A program made the translations under genes and the position numbers. Positions 18,048 through 25,875 of a stretch of 64,000 nt of DNA are shown piece by piece; the stretch's first letter is position 1, and the number at the start of each line of letters is the position of its first letter. The stretch comes from Pseudomonas abieticivorans (GTDB lineage: Bacteria > Pseudomonadota > Gammaproteobacteria > Pseudomonadales > Pseudomonadaceae): contig NZ_CP094975.1 of assembly GCF_023509015.1 (NCBI RefSeq), positions 1,185,501 through 1,249,500 of the forward strand. The letters are read 5' to 3'. The notes beneath the pieces were generated by a model, which did no database searches, had not been told where the DNA came from, and worked only from the letters and a program-made list of their open reading frames with translations.

Positions 18048-18132
18048 TCGCAAGCAAGCTTGCTCCCACAGGTGGCAGCAAGCCTTTTTGCAGGCAAGCT
18101 TACCCCACCTGTGGGAGCAAGCTTGCTTGCGA
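18048..18132. repeat. REPIN, GTGGGAGCAAGCTTGC type
   Basis: Two 28-base arms (18048-18075 and 18105-18132) form a perfect inverted repeat around 29 bases. Each arm carries CAAGCAAGCTTGCTCCCACA or its complement, a well-known Pseudomonas REP sequence. It lies between the convergent ends of metR and the Nudix gene, where it may also act as a bidirectional transcript-end hairpin. Confidence 0.9.
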
Positions 18133-18141
18133 AGAGGCCGT

Positions 18142-18540
18142 TCAGGGCAACAGATATATCGGCAGGATGTAATCGCGGGTCAACGGCGCAAGCTCTAGCG
18201 AACCATGGCTATGGGCATCCACCCACACCGCTTCCTCGATCTCGGCGGCAGGCACCACCGGCCCGTCGAACTGCACGCGAAACAGCTCGCAGTGCACCTG
18301 GAAACCTGGCTCGTTGGCCGCCGGTGCACTGAAGGCGCCCAGGTAGGCGGCCTGTGCAGGCTCGATCAGCACGTTGAGTTCTTCGTGCAGCTCGCGGATC
18401 AGCGCGTTCACCGGCAACTCGCCGTGCTCGATCTTGCCGCCCGGTTGCATGAAGGCCAGGGTATTACGCTTGCGCACCAGCAACGTCTGGCCGGTGGGGC
18501 CGATCAACAGTGCCACTGCGATGTGGATTGTGTTGTTCAT
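18142..18540 (-). CDS. Nudix hydrolase
   Basis: 132 residues. The Nudix box is clear: GGKIEHGELPVNALIRELHE followed by ELNV, fitting GX5EX7REUXEE. It should hydrolyse a nucleoside-diphosphate-linked compound with Mg2+. The protein is small and single-domain, of the MutT/Ap4A-like class, with no targeting signal. It is divergent from lhr and convergent with metR. The substrate cannot be predicted from sequence alone. Confidence 0.85.
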   Translation of the reverse strand: MNNTIHIAVALLIGPTGQTLLVRKRNTLAFMQPGGKIEHGELPVNALIRELHEELNVLIEPAQAAYLGAFSAPAANEPGFQVHCELFRVQFDGPVVPAAEIEEAVWVDAHSHGSLELAPLTRDYILPIYLLP

Positions 18541-18613
18541 GGCGCGCAGGATACACGCGCACTGGCCGACGAACCACCTTGCAACTTGCAGCCGGTGGCG
18601 CCATCAATAAGGT

Positions 18614-21600
18614 ATGAACCTACCCGCCCAGGACGACCCGGCCCTGCACGGTTTTCACCCCGCCGTGCGCGCCTGGTTCCAGCATCACTTTCCCGCCGCT
18701 ACCCCGGCCCAGGCACGCGCCTGGCCGCTGATCAAGGACGGCCAGTCGGTACTGGTGGCCGCGCCCACCGGCTCGGGCAAAACCCTGACCGCTTTTCTGG
18801 CCGTGCTCGACGAGCTGGTGCACCTGGGCACCGAGCTGCCCCAGGCAACGCTGGTGGTGTACGTGTCGCCGCTCAAGGCGCTGTCCAACGACATCCAGAT
18901 CAACCTGCAAAATCCGCTGGGCGGCATCACCGAACAACTGCTGGCCATGGACCTGCCGGCGGTGCCGATCCGCACCGCCGTGCGTACCGGCGACACCCCG
19001 CAAAAAGACCGCGCGGCGATGCGCAAGAAGGCCCCGCACATCCTGGTCACCACCCCGGAATCCTTGTACGTGCTGCTGGGCTCGGCCTCGGGCCGTACGA
19101 TGCTGGCCAGCACGCGCACGGTGATTGTCGACGAAATCCATGCCATCGCCGCCAGCAAGCGCGGCAGCCACCTGGCCCTGACCCTGGAGCGTTTGCAGGC
19201 ATTGTGCGCCGCACCATTGCGGCGTATCGGCCTGTCGGCCACGCAGAAGCCGATCGAGGCAGTGTCACGCTTTCTGGTAGGCCAGCAGCGCCCTTGCGCC
19301 ATCGTCGATATCGGCCACGCCCGGCCGCGCGACTTGGGCATAGAGGTGCCACAGGTGCCGCTGGGCGCGGTGATGGCCAACGATGTGTGGGAGCTGGTGT
19401 ACGAGCGCCTGGCGACATTGGCCCGCGAACACCGCACCACCCTGGTGTTCGTCAACACCCGGCGCCTGGCCGAGCGGGTGGCGCGGCACCTGAGCGAGCG
19501 CCTGGGCCGCACGGCGGTGGCCGCGCACCATGGCAGCCTGGCCAAGGAGCAACGCCTTGAGGCCGAACAGCGGCTCAAGCGCGGCGAGTTGCAAGTGCTG
19601 GTGGCCACCGCCTCGTTGGAACTGGGCATCGACATCGGCGAGGTCGACCTGGTGTGCCAGATCGCCTCGCCGGGTTCCATCTCGGCGTTTTTGCAGCGGG
19701 TGGGTCGCTCCGGGCACCAGGTCGGCGGCACGCCCAAGGGGCGCTTGTTCGCAACCTCGCGCGATGACCTGATCGAGTGCGCCGCCCTGCTCGACTGCGT
19801 GCGCCGCGGCGAGTTGGACATCCTGCACATCCCCCGCGCGCCGCTGGACGTGTTGGCCCAGCAGATCATCGCCGAAGTCAGCTGCCAGGAGTGGCACGAG
19901 CAGGCGCTGTACGACTGCTTTCGCCAAGCCATGCCCTACGCCTCGCTTGACCCTGCCCATTACCAGGCGCTGTTGCAGATGCTCGCCGAAGGCTACAGCG
20001 GCCGCCAAGGCGTGCGCGGCGCTTATGTCCATCGCGATGCGGTCAGCGCCACCCTGCGCGGCCGGCGCGGCAGCCAACTCACCGCGGTGACCAGCGGCGG
20101 CACCATCCCCGACAACGCCGACTACAGCGTGATCCTCGACCCACAGGGCCTGAACATCGGCAGCGTGAACGAAGACTTCGCCGTGGAAAGCATCGCCGGT
20201 GACGTCTTCCAACTGGGCAACACCTCTTACCGCATCCTGCGGGTGGAAACCGGCAAGGTGCGCGTCGAAGACGCCCAGGGCATGCCGCCGAACATTCCGT
20301 TCTGGCTGGGCGAGGCACCGGGGCGCAGCGACGAGTTGTCGTTTGCCGTGGCGCGCCTGCAAGCACAGATCGACAACCTGCTGGGCCAGAGCCCCGGCCA
20401 ACTGCAACCGGCCTTGAGCTGGCTGCAACAGGTGTTGGGCCTGCACCCGGACAGCGCCGAGCAACTGATCGACTACCTGGCCCGCACCCGCAACGCACTG
20501 GGCGCTCTGCCGTCCCAGGACACCCTGGTGATGGAGCGGTTTTTCGATGAGAGCGGCGGCACCCAGTTGATCATCCACACCCCCTTTGGCAGCCGCCTGA
20601 ACCGTGCGTGGGGGCTGGCGTTGCGCAAGCGCTTTTGCCGCACCTTCAACTTCGAATTGCAGGCGGCAGCCAGCGAAGACGCGATCGTGCTGTCGCTGTC
20701 TACCAGCCACAGTTTCGAACTGGACGAGGTGTGGCGTTATCTCAACTCCAACAGCGCCGAGCACCTGCTGATCCAAGCCGTGCTCGACGCCCCGCTGTTT
20801 GGCGTGCGCTGGCGTTGGAACGCCGGTGTCGCCCTGGCCATGCCGCGATACAGCGGCGGGCGCAAGGTGGCCCCGCAGGTGCAGCGGATGAAAAGCGAAG
20901 ACCTGATCGCCACGGTGTTCCCCGACCAGATCGCCTGCCTGGAAAACCTCGCCGGCGAGCGCGAGATCCCCGACCACCCGCTGGTGGAACAAACCCTGGA
21001 CGACTGCCTGCACGAGGCCATGGACTGCGAAGGTTGGCTGGCCTTGCTGCGGCGCATGGAGCGCGGCGAAGTGCGCCTGCTGAGCTGCGACCTGCCGGCC
21101 CCTTCACCGCTGGCGGCAGCCATTTTGAATGCGCGGCCGTATGCGTTTCTTGATGATGCACCGCTAGAGGAGCGCCGCACCCAGGCAGTGCTGAACCGAC
21201 GCTGGAGCGAGCCCCGGGCCGCCGACGACCTAGGCGCGCTGGATGCCGAGGCGATTGCAGCCGTGGCGGCCGAAGCCTGGCCTGCGCCCAACCAGCGCGA
21301 TGAAATGCACGAAGCGCTGATGACTCTGGGCGGCATCACCCAGGTCGAGGCCGACGCACACCCACACTGGCAACCTTGGCTGGACGCGCTCGCGGCCAGC
21401 GGCCGGGCCACCCTGCTGCAAATGGGTAACGGCCAGGCACTGTGGCTGGCACGCGAGCGCCTGAGCTGCCTGCAAGCGGTGTACCCGGACGCGCGCATGG
21501 CGCCGTTGCTCAAGCCGCTGCCCGGTTTCGACGAGCAATGGAGCGCCGACGAGGCGCGCCTGGAATTGGTAAGGGGCCGGCTCAGTGGTTTTGGCCCGCA

Positions 21601-22879
21601 ACTGTTGGGTGACATCAGTGGGCCTTTGAACCTGCCGCCTGTGCAGGTGGAGCAAGCATTAGCGCAGCTTGAGGGCGAAGGCTATGTATTGCGTGGCCAG
21701 TTTCGCCCCAACGTGCGCGATACCCAGTGGTGCGAGCGGCACTTGCTGGCACGTATCCATCGCTACACCCTCAAGCGCTTGCGCCGGGAAATCGAGCCGG
21801 TGTCGTTGCAGGATTTCATGCGGTTCCTGTTTGACTGGCAGCACTTGGCGCCCCAGGCGCGCTTGCAGGGGCCGGCGGCGCTGAACCAACTGCTGGAGCA
21901 ATTCGAAGGCTACAGTGCACCCGCCAGCGCCTGGGAAAGTGACCTGTTGCCCGCCCGCCTGAAAGATTACGCCGGTACTTGGCTGGACGACGCCTGCCGC
22001 AACGGCAAGACCGTATGGACGCGCCTGGGCCCAGGCAAAGGCCTGAGTACCACGCTGCGCGGCACGCCGATCGTGTTGCTGCCCAGGGCACGGCTGAACC
22101 TGTGGCGCGGCCTGTCGGTGCCGGTGGCCGTCGATCAACTGTCGCCCAAGGCGCAGAAAGTCCATCAGGCTTTGAGCAGCCAGGGCGCGCTGTTTTTCGA
22201 CGAACTGGTCAGCGAAGCGCACCTGCTGCGCAGCGAACTGGAGGCGACCTTGCAGGAACTGGTCGCTGCGGGCCTGGTTAACGCCGACAGTTTTGCCGGC
22301 CTGCGCGCACTGATCACCCCGGCCAGCAAGCGCACCCAACGCAGCGCCCGGCGCGGGCGGGGTGCGTTCATCGGCGGCATGGACGATGCCGGCCGCTGGG
22401 CCTTGTTGCGCCAAGGCAGCGCGCAACCCGCCGAAACCCTGGAGCATGTCGCCATGACCTTGCTGCGCCGCTACGGGGTGGTGTTTTGGCGCCTGCTGGA
22501 GCGTGAGGCCGACTGGTTGCCCAGTTGGCGGGAACTGCTGCGCACCTTCCACCGCCTGGAGGCTCGGGGCGAGATTCGCGGTGGGCGATTTGTCAGCGGC
22601 CTGGCCGGTGAGCAATTCGCCTTGCCCGAAGCCATTCCGGTGCTACGCGAAGTGCGCAAACGGCCGCTGGATGAAAGCCTGACCGCGATCAGCGCCAGTG
22701 ACCCCCTGAACCTGGTCGGCACCCTGCTGCCCGGCAGCAAAGTGCCGGCGCTGAGCGGCAACCGGCTGGTGTATTGCGATGGCCTCCCCGCCGCCGCACT
22801 GATCGGCGGCAAGGCGCAGTATTGGCTGCCCGAATATCCGGAACTGCGCAGCGCCCTGACCTACCACACCACCGTGTAG
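18614..22879 (+). CDS. lhr: Lhr-type large ATP-dependent helicase
   Basis: Superfamily 2 helicase of 1421 residues. Motif I is APTGSGKT at about residues 49-56, motif II DEIH (TVIVDEIHAIAAS), motif III GLSATQ. Motifs V-VI (VATASLELGIDIGEV and QRVGRSGHQVGGTPKGR) are all intact. The long C-terminal region is that of bacterial long Lhr, a DNA-repair-linked 3'-5' helicase. E. coli Lhr is about 1538 residues, so this is slightly shorter. The stop codon TAG lies inside a REP arm (22875-22892). It is a single-gene unit between the Nudix gene and the FMN protein. Confidence 0.92.
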   Translation: MNLPAQDDPALHGFHPAVRAWFQHHFPAATPAQARAWPLIKDGQSVLVAAPTGSGKTLTAFLAVLDELVHLGTELPQATLVVYVSPLKALSNDIQINLQNPLGGITEQLLAMDLPAVPIRTAVRTGDTPQKDRAAMRKKAPHILVTTPESLYVLLGSASGRTMLASTRTVIVDEIHAIAASKRGSHLALTLERLQALCAAPLRRIGLSATQKPIEAVSRFLVGQQRPCAIVDIGHARPRDLGIEVPQVPLGAVMANDVWELVYERLATLAREHRTTLVFVNTRRLAERVARHLSERLGRTAVAAHHGSLAKEQRLEAEQRLKRGELQVLVATASLELGIDIGEVDLVCQIASPGSISAFLQRVGRSGHQVGGTPKGRLFATSRDDLIECAALLDCVRRGELDILHIPRAPLDVLAQQIIAEVSCQEWHEQALYDCFRQAMPYASLDPAHYQALLQMLAEGYSGRQGVRGAYVHRDAVSATLRGRRGSQLTAVTSGGTIPDNADYSVILDPQGLNIGSVNEDFAVESIAGDVFQLGNTSYRILRVETGKVRVEDAQGMPPNIPFWLGEAPGRSDELSFAVARLQAQIDNLLGQSPGQLQPALSWLQQVLGLHPDSAEQLIDYLARTRNALGALPSQDTLVMERFFDESGGTQLIIHTPFGSRLNRAWGLALRKRFCRTFNFELQAAASEDAIVLSLSTSHSFELDEVWRYLNSNSAEHLLIQAVLDAPLFGVRWRWNAGVALAMPRYSGGRKVAPQVQRMKSEDLIATVFPDQIACLENLAGEREIPDHPLVEQTLDDCLHEAMDCEGWLALLRRMERGEVRLLSCDLPAPSPLAAAILNARPYAFLDDAPLEERRTQAVLNRRWSEPRAADDLGALDAEAIAAVAAEAWPAPNQRDEMHEALMTLGGITQVEADAHPHWQPWLDALAASGRATLLQMGNGQALWLARERLSCLQAVYPDARMAPLLKPLPGFDEQWSADEARLELVRGRLSGFGPQLLGDISGPLNLPPVQVEQALAQLEGEGYVLRGQFRPNVRDTQWCERHLLARIHRYTLKRLRREIEPVSLQDFMRFLFDWQHLAPQARLQGPAALNQLLEQFEGYSAPASAWESDLLPARLKDYAGTWLDDACRNGKTVWTRLGPGKGLSTTLRGTPIVLLPRARLNLWRGLSVPVAVDQLSPKAQKVHQALSSQGALFFDELVSEAHLLRSELEATLQELVAAGLVNADSFAGLRALITPASKRTQRSARRGRGAFIGGMDDAGRWALLRQGSAQPAETLEHVAMTLLRRYGVVFWRLLEREADWLPSWRELLRTFHRLEARGEIRGGRFVSGLAGEQFALPEAIPVLREVRKRPLDESLTAISASDPLNLVGTLLPGSKVPALSGNRLVYCDGLPAAALIGGKAQYWLPEYPELRSALTYHTTV

Positions 22880-22950
22880 GAGCATCCGCGAAGAACGCCC
22901 CCCAGTCTGCCTGATACATTGCGGCGTCCTTTTAGCGGATGAATCCTACA
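22875..22950. repeat. Degenerate REPIN overlapping the lhr stop
   Basis: TGTAGGAGCATCCGCGAA (22875-22892) and TTTAGCGGATGAATCCTACA (22931-22950) are imperfect inverted arms of the TGTAGGAGCGGATT family. The first arm contains the lhr TAG stop. The rest of the gap to 23126 shows no gene. Confidence 0.7.
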
Positions 22951-23126
22951 GGTTGGGCCGTTACTAAATTGCCAACTGCTTGAGTTCCGCTACTTTCGAC
23001 TGAATGTGATGGCCGACGAAATGCAGTACAACTGTTGCATTGGTGCCTGGGCATCAACTCGCAACCCGAGCTATTTTCGATATTCCTCCAGGCGCCAAAT
23101 GCCTGAAGCCCGCATAGGAAAACCGT

Positions 23127-24746
23127 ATGAGCCTGTCGCTACTCAGCCGTTACGCCTTCTTTGCCGCCTGTGTCATTTTTACCTTGGCCTGTATCCCTTT
23201 CATGGGGCACGACTGGCTGTGGCCATTCGCTTTCGCGGCCGCCGCATTGAGCCTGCTCGGCATCTTCGACCTGCTGCAAAAGCCCCACGCGGTACGCCGC
23301 AACTACCCCATCCTGGGCAATATCCGCTACCTGGTGGAAACCATTCGCCCGGAAATCCGCCAGTACCTGCTGGAGTCCGACAGCGACGCCCTGCCCTTCT
23401 CCCGCGCCCAGCGCTCGCTGGTGTATTCGCGGGCCAAGAATGAATCGGCAGACAAGCCCTTCGGCACACTGATCGACGTGTACCAATCGGGCTTCGAGTA
23501 CATCGGCCACTCCATGCGCCCGGCGCCCCTGAGCGACCCCTCCAGTTTCCGGGTGATCATCGGCGGGCCGCAGTGCAAGCAGCCGTACTCGGCGTCGGTG
23601 TTCAACATTTCGGCCATGAGCTTCGGCTCGCTGAGCGCCAACGCCATCCGTGCGTTGAACCAGGGCGCCAAGCTGGGCAATTTCGCCCATGACACCGGCG
23701 AGGGCAGCATCAGCCCCTACCACCGCGAGCACGGTGGCGACCTGACCTGGGAGCTGGGCAGCGGCTATTTCGGCTGCCGCACCAGCAGCGGCTTGTTCGA
23801 CCCCGAGCGCTTCGCCAAACAGGCGCAAGACCCGCAAGTGCGCATGATCGAGATCAAGATGAGCCAGGGCGCCAAGCCCGGCCACGGCGGCATTCTGCCC
23901 AAGGGCAAAGTCACCCAAGAAATCGCCGACACCCGTGGCATCATGATGGGCGAGGATTGCATCTCGCCTTCGCGGCACTCGGCGTTTTCCACCCCCATCG
24001 AGATGATGCAGTTCATCGCCCAGTTGCGCGAACTGTCGGGCGGCAAGCCGGTGGGCTTCAAGTTCTGCCTGGGCCACCCGTGGGAGTTCATGGGCATCGC
24101 CAAGGCCATGCTGCAAACCGGCATACTGCCGGACTTCATCGTGGTCGACGGCAAGGAAGGCGGCACTGGCGCGGCGCCCGTGGAGTTCACCGACCACATG
24201 GGCTCGCCGATGCGTGAAGGCTTGCTGTTCGTGCACAACACGCTGGTCGGTCTTAACCTGCGCGACAAGATCAAGCTGGGCGCCAGCGGTAAAATCGTCA
24301 GCGCCTTCGACATCGCCAGCGTGCTGGCCATCGGTGCCGACTGGTGCAATGCGGCCCGCGGCTTTATGTTCGCCATCGGCTGCATCCAGTCGCAAAGCTG
24401 CCACACCAACAAATGCCCCACCGGCGTCGCCACCCAAGACAGCCTGCGCCAGCGCGCCCTAGTGGTACCCGACAAGGCCCAACGGGTGTTCAGCTTCCAC
24501 CGCAACACCCTCAAGGCCCTGGCGGAGATGCTGGCGGCGGCCGGCCTTGAACACCCCTCGCAACTGCAGGCCAAGCACTTGGTACGGCGCGTGTCAGCCA
24601 CCGAAATCAAGCTGTTCTCGCAGCTGCACGTGTTCCTCAAGCCTGGGGAATTGTTGACGGGCGAAGTCAGTGGCGAGTTTTATCAACGGATGTGGGCGAT
24701 GGCGCGGGCGGACAGTTTTGATGCGGCAGAAATTATCGCGGCTTGA
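23127..24746 (+). CDS. FMN-binding glutamate-synthase-family protein, membrane-anchored
   Basis: 539 residues. Two N-terminal hydrophobic helices (about 5-25 and 31-50) anchor a domain homologous to the FMN/glutamate-forming barrel of GltB. Glycine-rich flavin/substrate segments include SAMSFGSLSANAIRALNQGA, VVDGKEGGTGAAP and GASGKIVSAFD. The 3Fe-4S cysteines are conserved as GC-x5-C-x4-C in GCIQSQSCHTNKCPTG. It lacks the amidotransferase domain, so it is not a full glutamate synthase. Such stand-alone proteins are common in proteobacteria and their reaction is not settled. No operon partner. Confidence 0.85.
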   Translation: MSLSLLSRYAFFAACVIFTLACIPFMGHDWLWPFAFAAAALSLLGIFDLLQKPHAVRRNYPILGNIRYLVETIRPEIRQYLLESDSDALPFSRAQRSLVYSRAKNESADKPFGTLIDVYQSGFEYIGHSMRPAPLSDPSSFRVIIGGPQCKQPYSASVFNISAMSFGSLSANAIRALNQGAKLGNFAHDTGEGSISPYHREHGGDLTWELGSGYFGCRTSSGLFDPERFAKQAQDPQVRMIEIKMSQGAKPGHGGILPKGKVTQEIADTRGIMMGEDCISPSRHSAFSTPIEMMQFIAQLRELSGGKPVGFKFCLGHPWEFMGIAKAMLQTGILPDFIVVDGKEGGTGAAPVEFTDHMGSPMREGLLFVHNTLVGLNLRDKIKLGASGKIVSAFDIASVLAIGADWCNAARGFMFAIGCIQSQSCHTNKCPTGVATQDSLRQRALVVPDKAQRVFSFHRNTLKALAEMLAAAGLEHPSQLQAKHLVRRVSATEIKLFSQLHVFLKPGELLTGEVSGEFYQRMWAMARADSFDAAEIIAA

Positions 24747-24820
24747 TGGCTGGCCGTGCAACCCAGGCCCATCCCCAAGAGCGGACCGCTTTGCATCACT
24801 GGCTAAACTGCCGCGATCGG

Positions 24821-24911
24821 TGTGGGAGCGACCTTGGTCGCGAATATCAGCCACGCGGCGGTATGCCTGACACACCCCTGTGGCCTTTTCGCGGATGAAT
24901 CCGCTCCTACA
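24821..24911. repeat. Two REP sequences of different families
   Basis: TGTGGGAGCGACCTTGGTCGCGA-type REP at 24821-24843, and TTTTCGCGGATGAATCCGCTCCTACA-type REP at 24886-24911. The second includes the end of the first copy of the 40-bp direct repeat (24858-24897). They fill most of the space between the FMN-protein gene and the structured leader. Confidence 0.8.
24858..24897 (+). repeat. 40-bp direct repeat, copy 1
   Basis: Identical over 40 bases to 25602-25641, 744 bp away. It begins GCGGTATGCCTGACACACCC and ends at the REP core TTTTCGCGGATG. The two copies bracket the structured leader and the small DUF3077-like gene. Confidence 0.9.
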
Positions 24912-24987
24912 CAGGGTTGCTGGTGTTCATGTTTTTTCATCCGAAAGTAGGACGTTTCTGATTTTGCTCTGTAAGGTATGCAGCCGC

Positions 24988-25014
24988 TTGTGCATGCCCT
25001 GTCGCGGTTATAGT
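24988..25014 (+). promoter_or_regulatory. Probable sigma70 promoter of the structured leader
   Basis: TTGTGC at 24988-24993 and TATAGT at 25009-25014, spacing 15 bases. The -10 match is good; the -35 is moderate and the spacing slightly short. Transcription would begin near 25020, right at the first stem of the structured leader. Confidence 0.5.
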
Positions 25015-25016
25015 CT

Positions 25017-25107
25017 CCTGCCGTCGCTGCCAATTCAGCGACCGGTTTTGACAGACCGCCAACCAAGGCGCACAGGCGCTCATAACCTATCGGCAGGCGC
25101 TTTTTTT
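25017..25107 (+). terminator. Multi-stem attenuator-like terminator in the leader
   Basis: CCTGCCG (25017-25023) pairs with CGGCAGG (25091-25097) and is followed by CGC and seven Ts (25101-25107). Inside are the perfect hairpin TCGCTG-ccaatt-CAGCGA (25024-25041), CGGT-tttgacag-ACCG (25043-25058) and GCGC-acag-GCGC. Transcription ending here would release an RNA of about 80-90 bases. The sequence GGTTTTGACAGACC in the second hairpin can instead pair with GGTCTGTCAACC at 25178-25189, so two folds compete. Confidence 0.6.
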
Positions 25108-25128
25108 GTGTCCGCCGTGCCGTGTTAT

Positions 25129-25221
25129 GGCAGCTGTGCGTGGGGCACACTCGTGTGCGCCGGGCTTCCTTGGTCCTGGTCTGTCAACCCGCGTACAGCT
25201 GCCACCCATCCTGTTTGACAG
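25129..25221 (+). promoter_or_regulatory. Pseudoknot-like element in the 5' leader of the DUF3077-like gene
   Basis: GGCAGCTGT (25129-25137) is complementary to ACAGCTGCC (25195-25203). CTGTCAA (25181-25187) is complementary to TTGACAG (25215-25221). The order first arm 1, first arm 2, second arm 1, second arm 2 is that of an H-type pseudoknot. A tight hairpin GCACA-ctcg-TGTGC (25145-25158) lies inside. The element ends 30-40 bases before the gene's ribosome site, so it could control translation or read-through. Confidence 0.6.
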
Positions 25222-25259
25222 CGGGACGTAGCAGCTCCACTACCAAGGAGATGTACCCG

Positions 25260-25571
25260 ATGGACAAGCTGATACCCGACCCACCCGCTTCAAACGCCTT
25301 CATCGACGCCAACCACACCACCCTTGAAAAGGTGTTTGGTGTTCGGGATGCCAATTATCAAGCGTTATTCCAGGTACCGGCGGGCGTGAAAGCTGAAGAC
25401 GCCCTGACCCAAGCCTCCCACCTGCTGAACTGCGCCTACGAAACCACATTTGAACTCACTGACACCCAGCAGGACCGGCCTGGCCTCGTGGGCTCGATCC
25501 TGCAATTGGTGTCGAGTGCGCAGGCGTTGGTGGACGCGGTGTTGGAGGGCGCCCAGGGGCGGCGGGCCTAG
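25260..25571 (+). CDS. Small DUF3077/DUF6124-like protein
   Basis: 103 residues from the ATG at 25260 (MDKLIPDPPASNAF). AAGGAG is at 25245-25250 and gives correct spacing for this ATG, whereas the in-frame ATG at 25251 directly abuts it. The core LFQVPAGVKAEDALTQASHL plus L resembles small Pseudomonas-restricted proteins of the DUF3077 type, which have no known function; DUF6124 is the alternative family. It is predicted helical, without signal peptide or membrane segment. It stands alone behind an unusually long, structured leader and between REP sequences and 40-bp direct repeats. Confidence 0.72.
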   Translation: MDKLIPDPPASNAFIDANHTTLEKVFGVRDANYQALFQVPAGVKAEDALTQASHLLNCAYETTFELTDTQQDRPGLVGSILQLVSSAQALVDAVLEGAQGRRA

Positions 25572-25601
25572 AGGCGTCGTCCTGAACGGCGATTCGGCGC
25601 C

Positions 25602-25687
25602 GCGGTATGCCTGACACACCCCTGTGGCCTTTTCGCGGATGCTCCTACAGGCGGTCAGGTCCCAGTAGGAGCGGATTCATCCGCGAA
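25602..25687. repeat. 40-bp direct repeat copy 2 fused to a REPIN
   Basis: 25602-25641 is identical to 24858-24897. Its end is also the first arm (TTCGCGGAT-GCTCCTAC, 25632-25648) of a REPIN whose second arm GTAGGAGCGGATTCATCC etc. is at 25665-25687. The first arm lacks the central AATCC-type bases. The rest of the 304-bp gap (25572-25875) shows no gene. Confidence 0.8.
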
Positions 25688-25875
25688 ACGAACACTGCGG
25701 TCTGTCAGACAAACCGTGGCGTTGACCTGAGACATTCAGTAATACCCAAGCTTTTGCATTTCTCGCGAAAAAAAGCCACCCTCCGCGCCGCTGATCGGTC
25801 CGCCCCGATGCGTCGGAACCACCCGCCGTTCAGACCTATCCTTACTTCACTACCTTTCGCTCAAGGCCACACGCC

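Noticed and set aside
23006..23443. A 145-residue plus-strand frame before and into the FMN-protein gene
   Set aside because: It overlaps the real gene in another frame, has no family resemblance and has no ribosome site.
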